Source: Novosphingobium piscinae
Lineage (GTDB): Bacteria > Pseudomonadota > Alphaproteobacteria > Sphingomonadales > Sphingomonadaceae
NCBI RefSeq assembly: GCF_014230355.1
Contig: NZ_JACLAX010000007.1
Span: 62,001-126,000 of the forward strand
Reading direction: 5' to 3'
Length of the DNA: 64,000 nt
Of this stretch, positions 1 to 8,997 are shown piece after piece (the stretch's first letter is position 1; the number at the start of each line of letters is the position of its first letter). Under the pieces are notes generated by a model. That model had not been told where the DNA came from. It saw nothing but the letters and a program-made list of their open reading frames with translations, and searched no databases. A program made the translations under genes and the position numbers.

Positions 1-310
1 CTCGCCTTACTTCCTGGATCAGGGGGACCATAAACAGGTCTCGGAAAACTGCTTGCAGCAGCACCCGCGTCTCTGCGCCGCCAATGAACAGGAACTGCGA
101 TAGTAGGAAGAGTGCGTGAAGTTGCTCGACCTCGGGATCGAAGCCCGACCGGCCATTGAAGTTTCGTAGCCAAGCGAGGACGCTTGGCCAAGTGTTGCGG
201 TTTTCCCACGCACGCTCGCTGAGAATTGTGATGCGCTCACGTAGTGCTGCCCACGTGTCTTCCGGCGTTGTCGTCGCGTCTCCCGGCAGAAGATCGTCTA
301 GATCACTCAC
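1..310 (-). CDS. Partial phosphoribosyltransferase-like (PRTase-CE type) protein, N-terminal part
   Basis: An open leftward frame starts at a GTG at 310 and runs out of the window after about 103 codons. It begins 7 bp after the methylase stop, so the two genes are probably one transcript. The translated start is acidic (VSDLDDLLPGD). It is followed by a helical stretch with WPSVLAWLRNF and ALFLLSQFLFIGG, then VLLQAVFRDLF. This resembles, from memory, the N-terminal helical part of PRTase-CE proteins, phosphoribosyltransferase-like proteins found in prokaryotic conflict loci. The catalytic region is not visible because the gene is cut by the window edge. The family call is tentative; the reading frame and its coupling to the methylase are directly seen. 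Confidence 0.45.
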   Translation of the reverse strand, partial: MSDLDDLLPGDATTTPEDTWAALRERITILSERAWENRNTWPSVLAWLRNFNGRSGFDPEVEQLHALFLLSQFLFIGGAETRVLLQAVFRDLFMVPLIQEVRR

Positions 311-317
311 AGATCAT

Positions 318-1799
318 TCAGTCCTTGCGAAATACGATTACGGATTCGGTCGCGATGATGCCGGCGGTACTCGCGCGCCGGGTCATTAGCTGCCGAGTCA
401 GGATCGTGTCGACAAGCGAGAGGACTACTGTCATCCCCAATTGCTCCAGCATCTCGCGCAGATATTCCGAGGATGCGAAGCGCCTTCCGCAGACGGTGTT
501 ATCCCCGATGACAAGCACGAGGTGGCCCCCAGGCCGCAAAACCCGAACGGCCTCTGTGAGCGCACTTCGCATCTCTGAGAGATATACAGCGACTATTGTT
601 GCGCGTGACGGGTTCTCCTTTGCAATCTCGGCGATCAGGGCGTCCGCACACGCGATGCCTGACGGATGCTGCTTACCCCACGACGCTTTCGCGAAGTGCT
701 CGCGACCTATCGTACGTTCTTCTAGCCCCCGCAGTTGGCTAGCTGGCGTGAGTCCAAGCCATCCCAGGCTCAGGCTTGATGCGCGCACATACTTCTGGGC
801 TCCAGCGTAGGGGGGGGAGGAGATAATCATCCCAACCGACCCGTCGGCCAAGCGTGACCCGTCAGCGGCCTTTAGCGAACGCGCATCATTGCCGGCACCG
901 ATCGCTTCGCCCAGGCCGTCAATTAGCCCGAGTGTCGCAAGCCGGGCGCAGTTTGCGGAAAGGTGCGATACGAAAAGCTCCATCGGGGCTGGCCTAGCTG
1001 GCGCATCGCCAGGCCGATACCGAACGGGTACAGAGAAACGCGGGTCCGCGTTGCTGGACTTTCGCGCAACTGCTGAAAATGTTGCAAGCATGAGGTCGCG
1101 CTGATGGCCTGCGTCAAGAGCGTCTATTGCCGCCCGGAGGCGTACAAGTTGAGCAATCACTGCGGGAGAATACCATTTTTGGATATTCACAACCTCAGGA
1201 GGCTTCCGAGCTCGTGACTTCGCAAATGAGCCGCGCACTTGCTCAAGAGCGACTGCGACACCCGCCGTGTCAATCGGGTGAGTCTTGACTGCGGTAAGCA
1301 GGCGACCGAGGGGGTTCGCCTCCGCGTATAACGCCGTACGGCCAGATAGAACCGTCTCGAGGGCGACCGTGCCAGACCCAGAAAAGGGGTCAAGCACGGT
1401 GTCGTCTGGGCGCGCGTAGGTGCCATTAGCCAAGAAAAAATGTGCGATGTGCGGCAGCAACTTCCCTGGATAAGGATGTAGGTAATGGCTCGAGCGCTCG
1501 CCGGACCTGATCCAGTGCACGAGCTTTCGGAACGTGACCTCAACCGGCTTTCCGCTGTCGGCGAACTGCCGCGTCAAAGCGGCGAGCGCCATGGTGGTGT
1601 CGACCGGGAAGGGAACGAAATCTCCTGATGCTCGCCTACCACTCCTCGCTTCGCTGTGCCGCATCGGTATTAAGCGCACCGCTTCAGTTGTCGCCAATAG
1701 TCGCTCCCCCTGCATTTCGTCGACCACTTCGAAGCTGACTGCTTGCGCCCAGCGCCCTTTAAACACAATATGGTGCCGCGCGTTTGTCACGCATGCCAT
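318..1799 (-). CDS. Site-specific DNA methyltransferase (SPPY/FSGSG type)
   Basis: The 493-residue protein carries HYLHPYPGKLLPHI at about residues 105-118, the SAM-binding motif I DPFSGSG at 137-143 and the catalytic motif IV SSPPY near residue 330. This is the pattern of amino-group (N4-cytosine or N6-adenine) DNA methylases with motif I before motif IV. The C-terminal third has a VLRPGGHLVLVIGDN stretch typical of the methylase fold. The start at 1799 is the longest choice; internal Met starts are possible. It lies between a DUF4365 gene upstream and a PRTase-like gene downstream, all leftward, which suggests a modification role in a restriction or defence locus. Its target sequence cannot be read from the protein. 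Confidence 0.8.
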   Translation of the reverse strand: MACVTNARHHIVFKGRWAQAVSFEVVDEMQGERLLATTEAVRLIPMRHSEARSGRRASGDFVPFPVDTTMALAALTRQFADSGKPVEVTFRKLVHWIRSGERSSHYLHPYPGKLLPHIAHFFLANGTYARPDDTVLDPFSGSGTVALETVLSGRTALYAEANPLGRLLTAVKTHPIDTAGVAVALEQVRGSFAKSRARKPPEVVNIQKWYSPAVIAQLVRLRAAIDALDAGHQRDLMLATFSAVARKSSNADPRFSVPVRYRPGDAPARPAPMELFVSHLSANCARLATLGLIDGLGEAIGAGNDARSLKAADGSRLADGSVGMIISSPPYAGAQKYVRASSLSLGWLGLTPASQLRGLEERTIGREHFAKASWGKQHPSGIACADALIAEIAKENPSRATIVAVYLSEMRSALTEAVRVLRPGGHLVLVIGDNTVCGRRFASSEYLREMLEQLGMTVVLSLVDTILTRQLMTRRASTAGIIATESVIVFRKD

Positions 1800-2004
1800 C
1801 GCCCTACACCGATGGGACTGCTTTACCTCAACGATACCTGTTCGCGAAAGTCTATTCGGTGCCGCTTGTGGTTCGCATGATGCTCCGCCGGAGCGAGGCT
1901 ATGGATTGGTCCAGCCCCTTTCGCTTGCCCGTCGCGTAATCAGCGAGAGCTCTTCGACAAATCTTGAAGGCCGCGCTCGGCGGTCGGGCAAATCTTACGG
2001 CAGC

Positions 2005-3420
2005 CTAGGCTGGAGTTCTGACCAGCGTTTCCCCGCTGGCGAGAACAGCCTTAGGGAAAGCCATTTCCGGCGGCTCCGTAACCTCAGCCGCCCCAGGCAA
2101 GATCGCCATCATCTCGTCATGAAAACCCGCCCAGTCGGTCACCGACTTTCCGCGAAGCTCCTGGGTTGGCATCCCGCTCGGGTTAGGATTCCAGCTTTCC
2201 AGCCAGCAGACCAGTGGGCTGAGCGGTATGTCGAAATAGCGGAACAGGAGCTTGTCTTTATCGACCTCATCGAACCGGTTAGCGATGTACTCGCGCAGCT
2301 CATGATAATGGACAGTCTGATCCACGATCTCCACCGGGGGCTCTCCCGGCGATTTGCGACACACGTGCGTCAGTTCGTAATAGTCGAGATAGGGGTTGAA
2401 GCGGATGGCAAGGACATCAGTGAAAGGACCGAAATTTGCGCGACCGCCCAATAGTTCAAAGCTAGAATAGACCTCGATCTGTACATGCGGACGAGCGGTG
2501 AGGCTAAGAAACTGGTTGTCATGAACATTTTCGCGTCCAGAAGAACGCAGATATTCGACGAACCGTCGCCCATTGGTCGTGAGGACGGCGATGAAGGCCG
2601 GATATTCGAGCTTGGCGTATAGAGAATTGTTGATGTCTGCACTGTCGATAAGTGCAAGATGATGTTTGGTCAGGAGGTTAAAATAGCGCGTAAAGAAGGG
2701 GTATAAAACTGCACGGTCGAAAGTGTAGGTGATCGGTACCGTCCCCTCCCGATCCCTCACCGTCTTGCGGATTATGTCGGAGAGCAGGCTCGAATGGAAC
2801 TGCAGCTTACTGCAGAGACCCCATAGACCCTCAACAAAGAGGTCAAGAGCGCTGACACTAACCGTTCCGCTGCCGCTGCCGTCTGTGTGAACCAGTTTCT
2901 CAAGTTCATGGCGCAACTCTGCATACTGGCCGTCGTTATACACAACCAAGTCGAATCGCCCGTGAAGATAGGTTTCGAACGCGGCGTCGAGCTGATTATT
3001 CTTCGAGAATTCTATATAGCTTGTACCCAGCGGATCGTCTCCGCGGGACTCAATATGATGAGTGACGTCGACCCAATAAACGCGGTCTTCGCCTGGGTGA
3101 TGAACGAACAGGAAGAGCGGTATCGACAGCTCGCGCCAGTAGGCGAGGTCATCTTTGCCGGGATAGAACCTGAAGGAGGTCGCTGTCTCCGACCGAACGT
3201 AGCTCATGCCAGACTTTATCTGGGCCCCAACGAGCTTCCCTGTGGGGAATTCGCCAAGCGCGACCTCGATCGTGCCGTCGACCCCGACGTCCTCCTCTAG
3301 AAGATTACGCCAGATGAGGTCGAGCCGGTTACATGCCTGCTCGACGGCAATGACGCCGGCCCGACCCTGCCGCGCATTTCGTACCCGCTTCTTCACTTCA
3401 CCCGCTCGTGTCGTTAGCAT
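2005..3420 (-). CDS. DUF4365 domain protein (predicted PD-(D/E)XK-like nuclease)
   Basis: The N-terminus contains RQGRAGVIAVEQACNRL followed by EEDVGVDGTIEV and GAQIKSGMSYVR, which matches the DUF4365 pattern: an acidic residue, an invariant D-G-x-I-E-V strand and a Q-(I/V)-K-S-G strand. This arrangement fits a PD-(D/E)XK nuclease-like core. The remaining ~350 residues are not recognised. I start it at the ATG at 3420 (471 aa); a GTG at 3471 would add 17 residues that show no conserved feature. Neither start has a clear Shine-Dalgarno sequence. It is the first of three leftward genes that also encode a DNA methylase and a PRTase-like protein, so a restriction or anti-phage role is inferred, not shown. 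Confidence 0.65.
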   Translation of the reverse strand: MLTTRAGEVKKRVRNARQGRAGVIAVEQACNRLDLIWRNLLEEDVGVDGTIEVALGEFPTGKLVGAQIKSGMSYVRSETATSFRFYPGKDDLAYWRELSIPLFLFVHHPGEDRVYWVDVTHHIESRGDDPLGTSYIEFSKNNQLDAAFETYLHGRFDLVVYNDGQYAELRHELEKLVHTDGSGSGTVSVSALDLFVEGLWGLCSKLQFHSSLLSDIIRKTVRDREGTVPITYTFDRAVLYPFFTRYFNLLTKHHLALIDSADINNSLYAKLEYPAFIAVLTTNGRRFVEYLRSSGRENVHDNQFLSLTARPHVQIEVYSSFELLGGRANFGPFTDVLAIRFNPYLDYYELTHVCRKSPGEPPVEIVDQTVHYHELREYIANRFDEVDKDKLLFRYFDIPLSPLVCWLESWNPNPSGMPTQELRGKSVTDWAGFHDEMMAILPGAAEVTEPPEMAFPKAVLASGETLVRTPA

Positions 3421-3702
3421 TGCACAGGCTACTGTAAGGCCTTGTAGATCGCCTGTGCCGCGCGATCGCACACCTGTCGATGCTGAACGTCCTGCGCTAC
3501 TAGTGAACCGTGGCAGGAGGTGCAGGCTTCGGGAAGTATTTCCGAACTGTCAAGAGTCGGCTAGGTCGGCGGAACCGGACAGTGACAAAGTCACGGCTGA
3601 GTTCGCCGAGCCCTTCTTCTACTACGCCACTCTGCGCTCGCTCAACAGACTGTATTGAATGCCCGCTTCTGGCTCACCAGCGTTCCCTGAAGGAGCGCAG
3701 TC

Positions 3703-5688
3703 ATGTCAGGAACCCGCATTCTCTGGGGGCAGATCACAGCCGTTCTGCTCATCGTGGTGGTTGGTGTCTGGGGAGCTACCCAATGGACGGCAGCGGCTCT
3801 GGGATATCAGCCCGAGCTGGGAGCATCGATGGGCATTGCCTTCGGTCACCCGATCTATCCGCCGCCGGCAATTTTCTGGTGGTGGTTCAGCTTCGAAGCT
3901 TATGCCCCGGAGGTCTTTGAGACGGGCGGCATGATTGCTGCTGCCAGTGGGCTTGCCGCCGTCGTTGTCGCTATAGTCATGTCGGTCTGGCGGGCGCGCG
4001 AATTGAAACGGACGGCGACGTTCGGCTCCGCACGATGGGCTGATGGGGCCGAGATTGCTGGCGCGGGACTGCTGGGCGATCATGGTGCCGTGCTGGGCCA
4101 GAATGAACAATGCTATCTTCGTCACGACGGTCCGGAGCACGTCCTCTGCTTCGCGCCGACCCGCAGCGGCAAGGGCGTGGGGCTTGTCATCCCGACCCTT
4201 CTGACCTGGCCTGCCTCGGCCATCATCCACGACATCAAGGGCGAGAACTGGAACCTCACTGCCGGTTTCCGCTCGACGTTCAGCCGGGTGCTGCTGTTCG
4301 ATCCCACAAACGCCAATTCGGCAGCCTACAATCCTTTGCTGGAAGTGCGGCGCGGCGTGACCGAAGTCCGCGATGTCCAGAACATTGCCGACGTTCTGGT
4401 CGATCCCGAGGGCTCGCTTGAACGCCGCAATCACTGGGAAAAGACCAGCCACTCGCTGCTAGTCGGCGCGATCCTTCATGTGCTCTATGCCGAACCGGAG
4501 AAGACCCTGGCCGGAGTGGCGGCATTCCTCTCCGATCCCCGCCGCACCATCGAAGCGACGCTGACTGCCATGATGGCGACACCCCACCTTGGCGAAGCCG
4601 GGGTTCATCCCGTGGTCGCCAGTGCCGCGCGCGAATTGCTGAATAAATCCGAGAACGAGCGGTCCGGCGTCCTGTCGACAGCCATGTCCTTCCTTGGCCT
4701 CTATCGCGACCCGGTTATCGCCGAGGTCACCCGGCAATGCGATTGGCGGATCATGGACCTGGTGACCGGCAAGCAGCCAGCGACCCTCTACCTCGTGGTG
4801 CCGCCTTCCGACATCAGCCGGACCAAGCCGCTTATCCGCCTGATCCTCAATCAGGTTGGACGGCGTCTGACGGAAGAACTTGAGGCTGACAGCAAGCGGC
4901 ACCGCGTCCTGCTGATGCTGGACGAGTTCCCCGCGCTGGGACGGCTCGATTTCTTCGAGAGCGCGCTGGCCTTCATGGCAGGCTATGGCCTCAAGGCCTT
5001 TCTGATCGCCCAGTCGCTCAACCAGATCGAGAAGGCCTATGGCCAGAACAACGCCATCCTCGACAATTGCCATGTGCGGGTCTGCTTCGCCACGAATGAC
5101 GAGCGCACCGCCAAGCGCGTGTCGGATTCGCTGGGCACGGCCACGGAAATGCGCGCCATGAAAAACTATGCCGGACACCGGCTTTCGCCCTGGCTTGGCC
5201 ACCTGATGGTGTCGCGCTCCGAAACGGCCCGGGCCTTGTTGACGCCGGGCGAGATCATGCAGCTCCCGCCGGATGACGAGATCGTGATGCTGGCCGGGCT
5301 GCATCCTATCCGTGCCAAGAAGGCGCGGTATTTCAAGGATCGACGACTGATCGCACGTATCCTGCCGCCACCAGAGTGCCGGAGGGCCGCACCAAACACC
5401 GCGAATGCGGGTGCCTGGGCGGATATGATCGTCCAGTCGCCAACAGCGCAAAAGCACCCGGCTCCGGCGGACGACGAAGATTGTGACGCGGACAATGGCG
5501 GCATCAGGCGGGAGCCGGAACTGCCGGAGCATGAGGAGATCGTCCTACCCCCGCGCGTGGTCAACGAATTCGAGTTCGAGGAACCCATGATCGAGGAAGA
5601 CCTGGCGCAAAGCCGGCGGCAAGCAGACCGGATGCGGACCGTTGCCCGGCAGGCGGCGCTTGACCCTGGCGACGGGATCGAGCTGTGA
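3703..5688 (+). CDS. traG: Type IV secretion coupling protein TraG/VirD4
   Basis: This inner-membrane hexameric ATPase links the relaxosome to the mating channel. The 661-residue protein has two N-terminal membrane segments (about residues 8-30 and 75-97), the Walker A APTRSGKGVG at 151-160 and the Walker B LLMLDEF at 403-409. Its length fits the VirD4/TraG family. A good Shine-Dalgarno (GAAGGAG) precedes the ATG. The C-terminal ~100 residues are acidic and proline-rich. The next gene starts in the overlapping GTGA at its stop, so translation is coupled. It heads the conjugation operon of this element; the relaxase normally found upstream is not within the window. Confidence 0.95.
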   Translation: MSGTRILWGQITAVLLIVVVGVWGATQWTAAALGYQPELGASMGIAFGHPIYPPPAIFWWWFSFEAYAPEVFETGGMIAAASGLAAVVVAIVMSVWRARELKRTATFGSARWADGAEIAGAGLLGDHGAVLGQNEQCYLRHDGPEHVLCFAPTRSGKGVGLVIPTLLTWPASAIIHDIKGENWNLTAGFRSTFSRVLLFDPTNANSAAYNPLLEVRRGVTEVRDVQNIADVLVDPEGSLERRNHWEKTSHSLLVGAILHVLYAEPEKTLAGVAAFLSDPRRTIEATLTAMMATPHLGEAGVHPVVASAARELLNKSENERSGVLSTAMSFLGLYRDPVIAEVTRQCDWRIMDLVTGKQPATLYLVVPPSDISRTKPLIRLILNQVGRRLTEELEADSKRHRVLLMLDEFPALGRLDFFESALAFMAGYGLKAFLIAQSLNQIEKAYGQNNAILDNCHVRVCFATNDERTAKRVSDSLGTATEMRAMKNYAGHRLSPWLGHLMVSRSETARALLTPGEIMQLPPDDEIVMLAGLHPIRAKKARYFKDRRLIARILPPPECRRAAPNTANAGAWADMIVQSPTAQKHPAPADDEDCDADNGGIRREPELPEHEEIVLPPRVVNEFEFEEPMIEEDLAQSRRQADRMRTVARQAALDPGDGIEL

Positions 5689-6068
5689 AACGCACTCGCC
5701 ACACCTTCCGCCTGCCGCCCGAGCTTGCCGACCAGTTGGCTGACTACGCTTCGCGCAAGCGGGTTTCGCAGGCTGCCGTGGTCGAGGCAGCGCTGGCATC
5801 GTTCCTGTCGCCAGACAGTTCCGAACGGATGGAAGCCGCCTTCAGCCGCCGTCTGGACCGGATTTCACGGCAGCTGGACAAGCTGGATTACCATGTCGAG
5901 GTCGGCAATGAGGCCATCGCCCTGTTCGTGCGGACCTGGCTCATCTCCAACCCGGCCTTGCCGGACAGCCAGCTTCCGGCCGCGCAAGCCCAAGCGCAGG
6001 AGCGGTTCACGGCTTTCGTCTCAGCTCTCGCGCGGCGGATGGAGAGTGAGCAACGCCTTGCGCGGTAA
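5685..6068 (+). CDS. CopG-like ribbon-helix-helix protein of the tra operon
   Basis: The 127-residue protein starts with a GTG overlapping the traG stop by 4 bp. Its N-terminus (TRHTFRLPPELADQLADYA) followed by a short second helix with VSQAAVVEAAL fits the ribbon-helix-helix DNA-binding fold. The rest is helical with a possible short hydrophobic stretch. A CopG-like gene between traG and trbB is the usual arrangement in Tn4371-like conjugation modules, where it is thought to be a regulator or accessory transfer protein. Here trbB does not follow directly: 7.4 kb of foreign genes come first. Confidence 0.8.
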   Translation: MKRTRHTFRLPPELADQLADYASRKRVSQAAVVEAALASFLSPDSSERMEAAFSRRLDRISRQLDKLDYHVEVGNEAIALFVRTWLISNPALPDSQLPAAQAQAQERFTAFVSALARRMESEQRLAR

Positions 6069-6127
6069 TCAGCTTCTCTGCCTCTCCCGCCTTGTGATCG
6101 GCCCCGAACCCGGCGTAATGCTGTGCC

Positions 6128-8851
6128 ATGAATGCAGTAGAGATCGAACAGGCCATTTCTGAACTGGCCGAACAGCCTTTTGACCGCACGGAATTCCCGT
6201 TCGCGTTTCTGGAGGCCTTCGGCAACAAGGCCACTACGATCAAGAAGCTGCGGACTGGCGCCTCCAATGCATCGGACGTTCCGGGCGGTGTGCTTCAGCG
6301 CAGCAATATTCATATTGCCACGTGTGCCGCGGGCACTGTCGACGAAACCCTCAAGGCCTTGCGCGAAAGCCCCAAGACGGCAGCGGCGAAGGCGAAATTC
6401 ATTCTGGCAACCGACGGCGATCAGTTCCAGGCCGAAGACCTTGCCAGTGGCGAGACAGTGGCTTGCCCCTATGCCGAATTCCCCGATCACTTCGGCGTGT
6501 TCCTGCCATTGGCTGGTATCACCACCGTCAAGCAGATCCGCGAGAGTACCTTCGACATCCGGGCGACAAGCCGGCTCAATAAGCTTTACGTCGAACTGCT
6601 GAAGGACAACCCGGACTGGGCGACTGCCGAACGCCGCCCGGACATGAACCATTTCATGGCCCGCCTAATCTTCTGCTTCTTTGCCGAAGATACTGACATC
6701 TTCCACGGGGAAGGCCTGTTTACCCGCACGGTCGAGCAGATCAGCGCACGCGATTCGTCGGACACGGCGCATGTGATCAGCGAAATCTTTCGCGCGATGG
6801 ATACCAAGCTCGCTGATCGTGCCGGGGCGAGCATACCCCGCTATGCCAACGGCTTCCCGTACGTGAACGGACAGCTGTTTTCCGGTAGCGTGGAAGTGCC
6901 GCGCTTCAGCCGGATCGCCCGTTCCTATCTGGTGCACATCGGCAACCTGAACTGGAAGAAGATCAATCCGGACATCTTCGGCTCGATGATCCAGGCGGTG
7001 GCCGACGACGAGGAGCGCGGTGCGCTCGGCATGCATTACACCAGCGTGCCGAACATCCTGAAGGTGCTGAATCCGCTGTTTCTGGAGGACTTGCGCAATC
7101 AGCTGGAAGAAGCTGACGACAATGGCCGCAAGCTGCTCAACCTGCGCAACCGGATGGCGCGGATCCGCGTCTTCGATCCTGCCTGCGGATCCGGCAATTT
7201 CCTCGTCATCGCCTATAAGCAGATGCGGGAAATCGAGGCCGAGATAAATCGGCGCCGCGGCGAGCCGGACCGGCGCAGCGACATCCCGCTCACCAATTTT
7301 CGTGGCATTGAACTACGTGATTTTCCGGCTGAGATCGCGCGGCTGGCCCTGATCATTGCGGAGTACCAATGCGACGTGCTCTATCGCGGACAGAAGGAGG
7401 CGTTGGCCGAGTTTCTGCCGCTCGATAGCCAGAACTGGATCTTTCGTGGCAATGCCCTGAAGCTCGACTGGCTGAGCATCTGCCCGCCGGCTGGCACGGG
7501 TGTGAAAGCGCGAGCCGACGATCTGTTTGAAACTCCGCTCGATCAGACCGAGATCGACTTCGCCAACGAGGGGGGCGAAACCTACATCTGCGGAAATCCC
7601 CCGTATATCGGCGACAAGTTCCAGACCAAGGAGCAGAAGGAGGACCTGAAGGCCTTCAAGACCGGACGCCAGGATGTGCGTGCTGTCGACTATATTGCCG
7701 GGTGGTTCTGGAAGGCCTCGGATTACATCCGACACGGCGGCCGTTTCGCGTTCGTTTCCACCAATTCCATATGCCAGGGCGTTCAGGTGCCGCTGATCTG
7801 GCCTAGGATTTTCAACAACGGCCAGTCCATCTACTTCGCGCACGAGAATTTCATGTGGGGTAACAATGCCTCGCGCAACGCGCAGGTCACCTGCGTGATT
7901 GTCGGTGTCGCGGACAAGCAGGAGCGGCGGAAGTTCATCTTTTCCGACACGACCCGAAAAGAGGTCGCTAATATCAACCCTTATCTCTCCGCTGGTGAAA
8001 CCGTGATCGTGGAACGATCGTCCGAGCCTGTCTCAAACGTGTCGGTCATGTTTGGCGGAAACATCCCGCGCGACAAGGGCAACCTCCTTTTGTCGTCGGA
8101 TGAAATGCGGCAACTGATCGCGACCTATACCGAGGCTGCCAAGTTGATCCGACCGATTGTCGGCTCAAACGAGTTCATCAACGGTTTGCAGCGCTACTGT
8201 CTGTGGATCGCCGATGAAGACGCCGACCTGGCATATTCGATTCCGCCCATTGCGGCCCGGTTGGAAGCCATTCGTGATTATCGCCTAAACGGCAGCGAGC
8301 GTGGAAAGGCGGGGCTGGAGACGCCCTACAAATTTGAACGGACCATCATCGGGCGCGAACGCACCATCATTGTCCCGAGCGTTTCGTCAGAACGCAGGGA
8401 ATACCTGCCTTGTGGCCTTCTTGATCCTGATGTGCGCGTATCCAATCTAGCGCTGGCGATATACGATGGCCCGGTCTGGAACCTTGCGCTTGTTGCCTCA
8501 CGCCTTCATCTGGTGTGGGTCGCTGCGGTCTGCGGGAAGCTTGAAACTCGCTATCGCTATTCGAACACCATGGGGTGGAACACCTTCCCGGTTCCCAAGC
8601 TGACCGAGCAGAATAAGGCGGATCTCACGCGCTGCGCCGAGAATATCCTGCTGGCGCGCGAGGCCCATTTCCCGGCAACCATTGCCGAACTGTATGATCC
8701 CGAGAAGATGCCGGAAAACCTGCGCCATGCCCATGAGCGCAACGATGAGGTGCTGGAGCGGATCTATATCGGCCGCCGTTTCCGCAACGATACCGAGCGG
8801 CTTGAAAAGCTGTTCGATCTCTACACCCGGATGACCGCGAAGGCGGCGTGA
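6128..8851 (+). CDS. MmeI-like class I SAM-dependent DNA methyltransferase
   Basis: The 907-residue protein has the helical spacer FMARLIFCFFAEDTDIF near residue 180, motif I DPACGSGNF from residue 350 and catalytic motif IV NPPY from residue 490. A specificity-type region follows, then a C-terminal helical part. This is the layout of MmeI-family (type IIG/IIL) enzymes, which methylate adenine. MmeI itself has a D-x(n)-E-x-K nuclease at its N-terminus; I do not find a convincing version in the first ~170 residues here, so it may only modify DNA. The helicase and GIY-YIG nuclease two genes downstream could supply the cleavage function. It is the first gene of the block inserted between the copG-like gene and trbB. 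Confidence 0.85.
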   Translation: MNAVEIEQAISELAEQPFDRTEFPFAFLEAFGNKATTIKKLRTGASNASDVPGGVLQRSNIHIATCAAGTVDETLKALRESPKTAAAKAKFILATDGDQFQAEDLASGETVACPYAEFPDHFGVFLPLAGITTVKQIRESTFDIRATSRLNKLYVELLKDNPDWATAERRPDMNHFMARLIFCFFAEDTDIFHGEGLFTRTVEQISARDSSDTAHVISEIFRAMDTKLADRAGASIPRYANGFPYVNGQLFSGSVEVPRFSRIARSYLVHIGNLNWKKINPDIFGSMIQAVADDEERGALGMHYTSVPNILKVLNPLFLEDLRNQLEEADDNGRKLLNLRNRMARIRVFDPACGSGNFLVIAYKQMREIEAEINRRRGEPDRRSDIPLTNFRGIELRDFPAEIARLALIIAEYQCDVLYRGQKEALAEFLPLDSQNWIFRGNALKLDWLSICPPAGTGVKARADDLFETPLDQTEIDFANEGGETYICGNPPYIGDKFQTKEQKEDLKAFKTGRQDVRAVDYIAGWFWKASDYIRHGGRFAFVSTNSICQGVQVPLIWPRIFNNGQSIYFAHENFMWGNNASRNAQVTCVIVGVADKQERRKFIFSDTTRKEVANINPYLSAGETVIVERSSEPVSNVSVMFGGNIPRDKGNLLLSSDEMRQLIATYTEAAKLIRPIVGSNEFINGLQRYCLWIADEDADLAYSIPPIAARLEAIRDYRLNGSERGKAGLETPYKFERTIIGRERTIIVPSVSSERREYLPCGLLDPDVRVSNLALAIYDGPVWNLALVASRLHLVWVAAVCGKLETRYRYSNTMGWNTFPVPKLTEQNKADLTRCAENILLAREAHFPATIAELYDPEKMPENLRHAHERNDEVLERIYIGRRFRNDTERLEKLFDLYTRMTAKAA

Positions 8852-8936
8852 CCCGTGCGTGCCGGTGCGGATGGGATTTTGACATAGCGGAATTCGTAAA
8901 TCAGAAAATGGGGTAGAATCTGAAATAAGGCCTTTG

Positions 8937-8955
8937 TGTCAGCGCAAATCTGACA
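8937..8955. promoter_or_regulatory. Inverted repeat upstream of fic
   Basis: A perfect inverted repeat TGTCAG-N7-CTGACA lies 43-61 bp before the fic start. A weaker pair TCAGA/TCTGA sits just upstream at 8901-8923. The surrounding 146-bp gap is AT-richer than its neighbours. A separate promoter for fic-helicase-nuclease with an operator is likely; the Fic protein's C-terminal winged helix would be a candidate binder. The repeat is seen; its role is inferred. Confidence 0.4.
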
Positions 8956-8997
8956 TATGAAAATCGCAATGGCAGATTGAGGGGCCTTTTCTGAATT

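Noticed and set aside
1534..2454. 306-codon plus-strand frame across the methylase start and DUF4365 end
   Set aside because: Spans two real minus-strand genes and their gap; composition and product show no domain.
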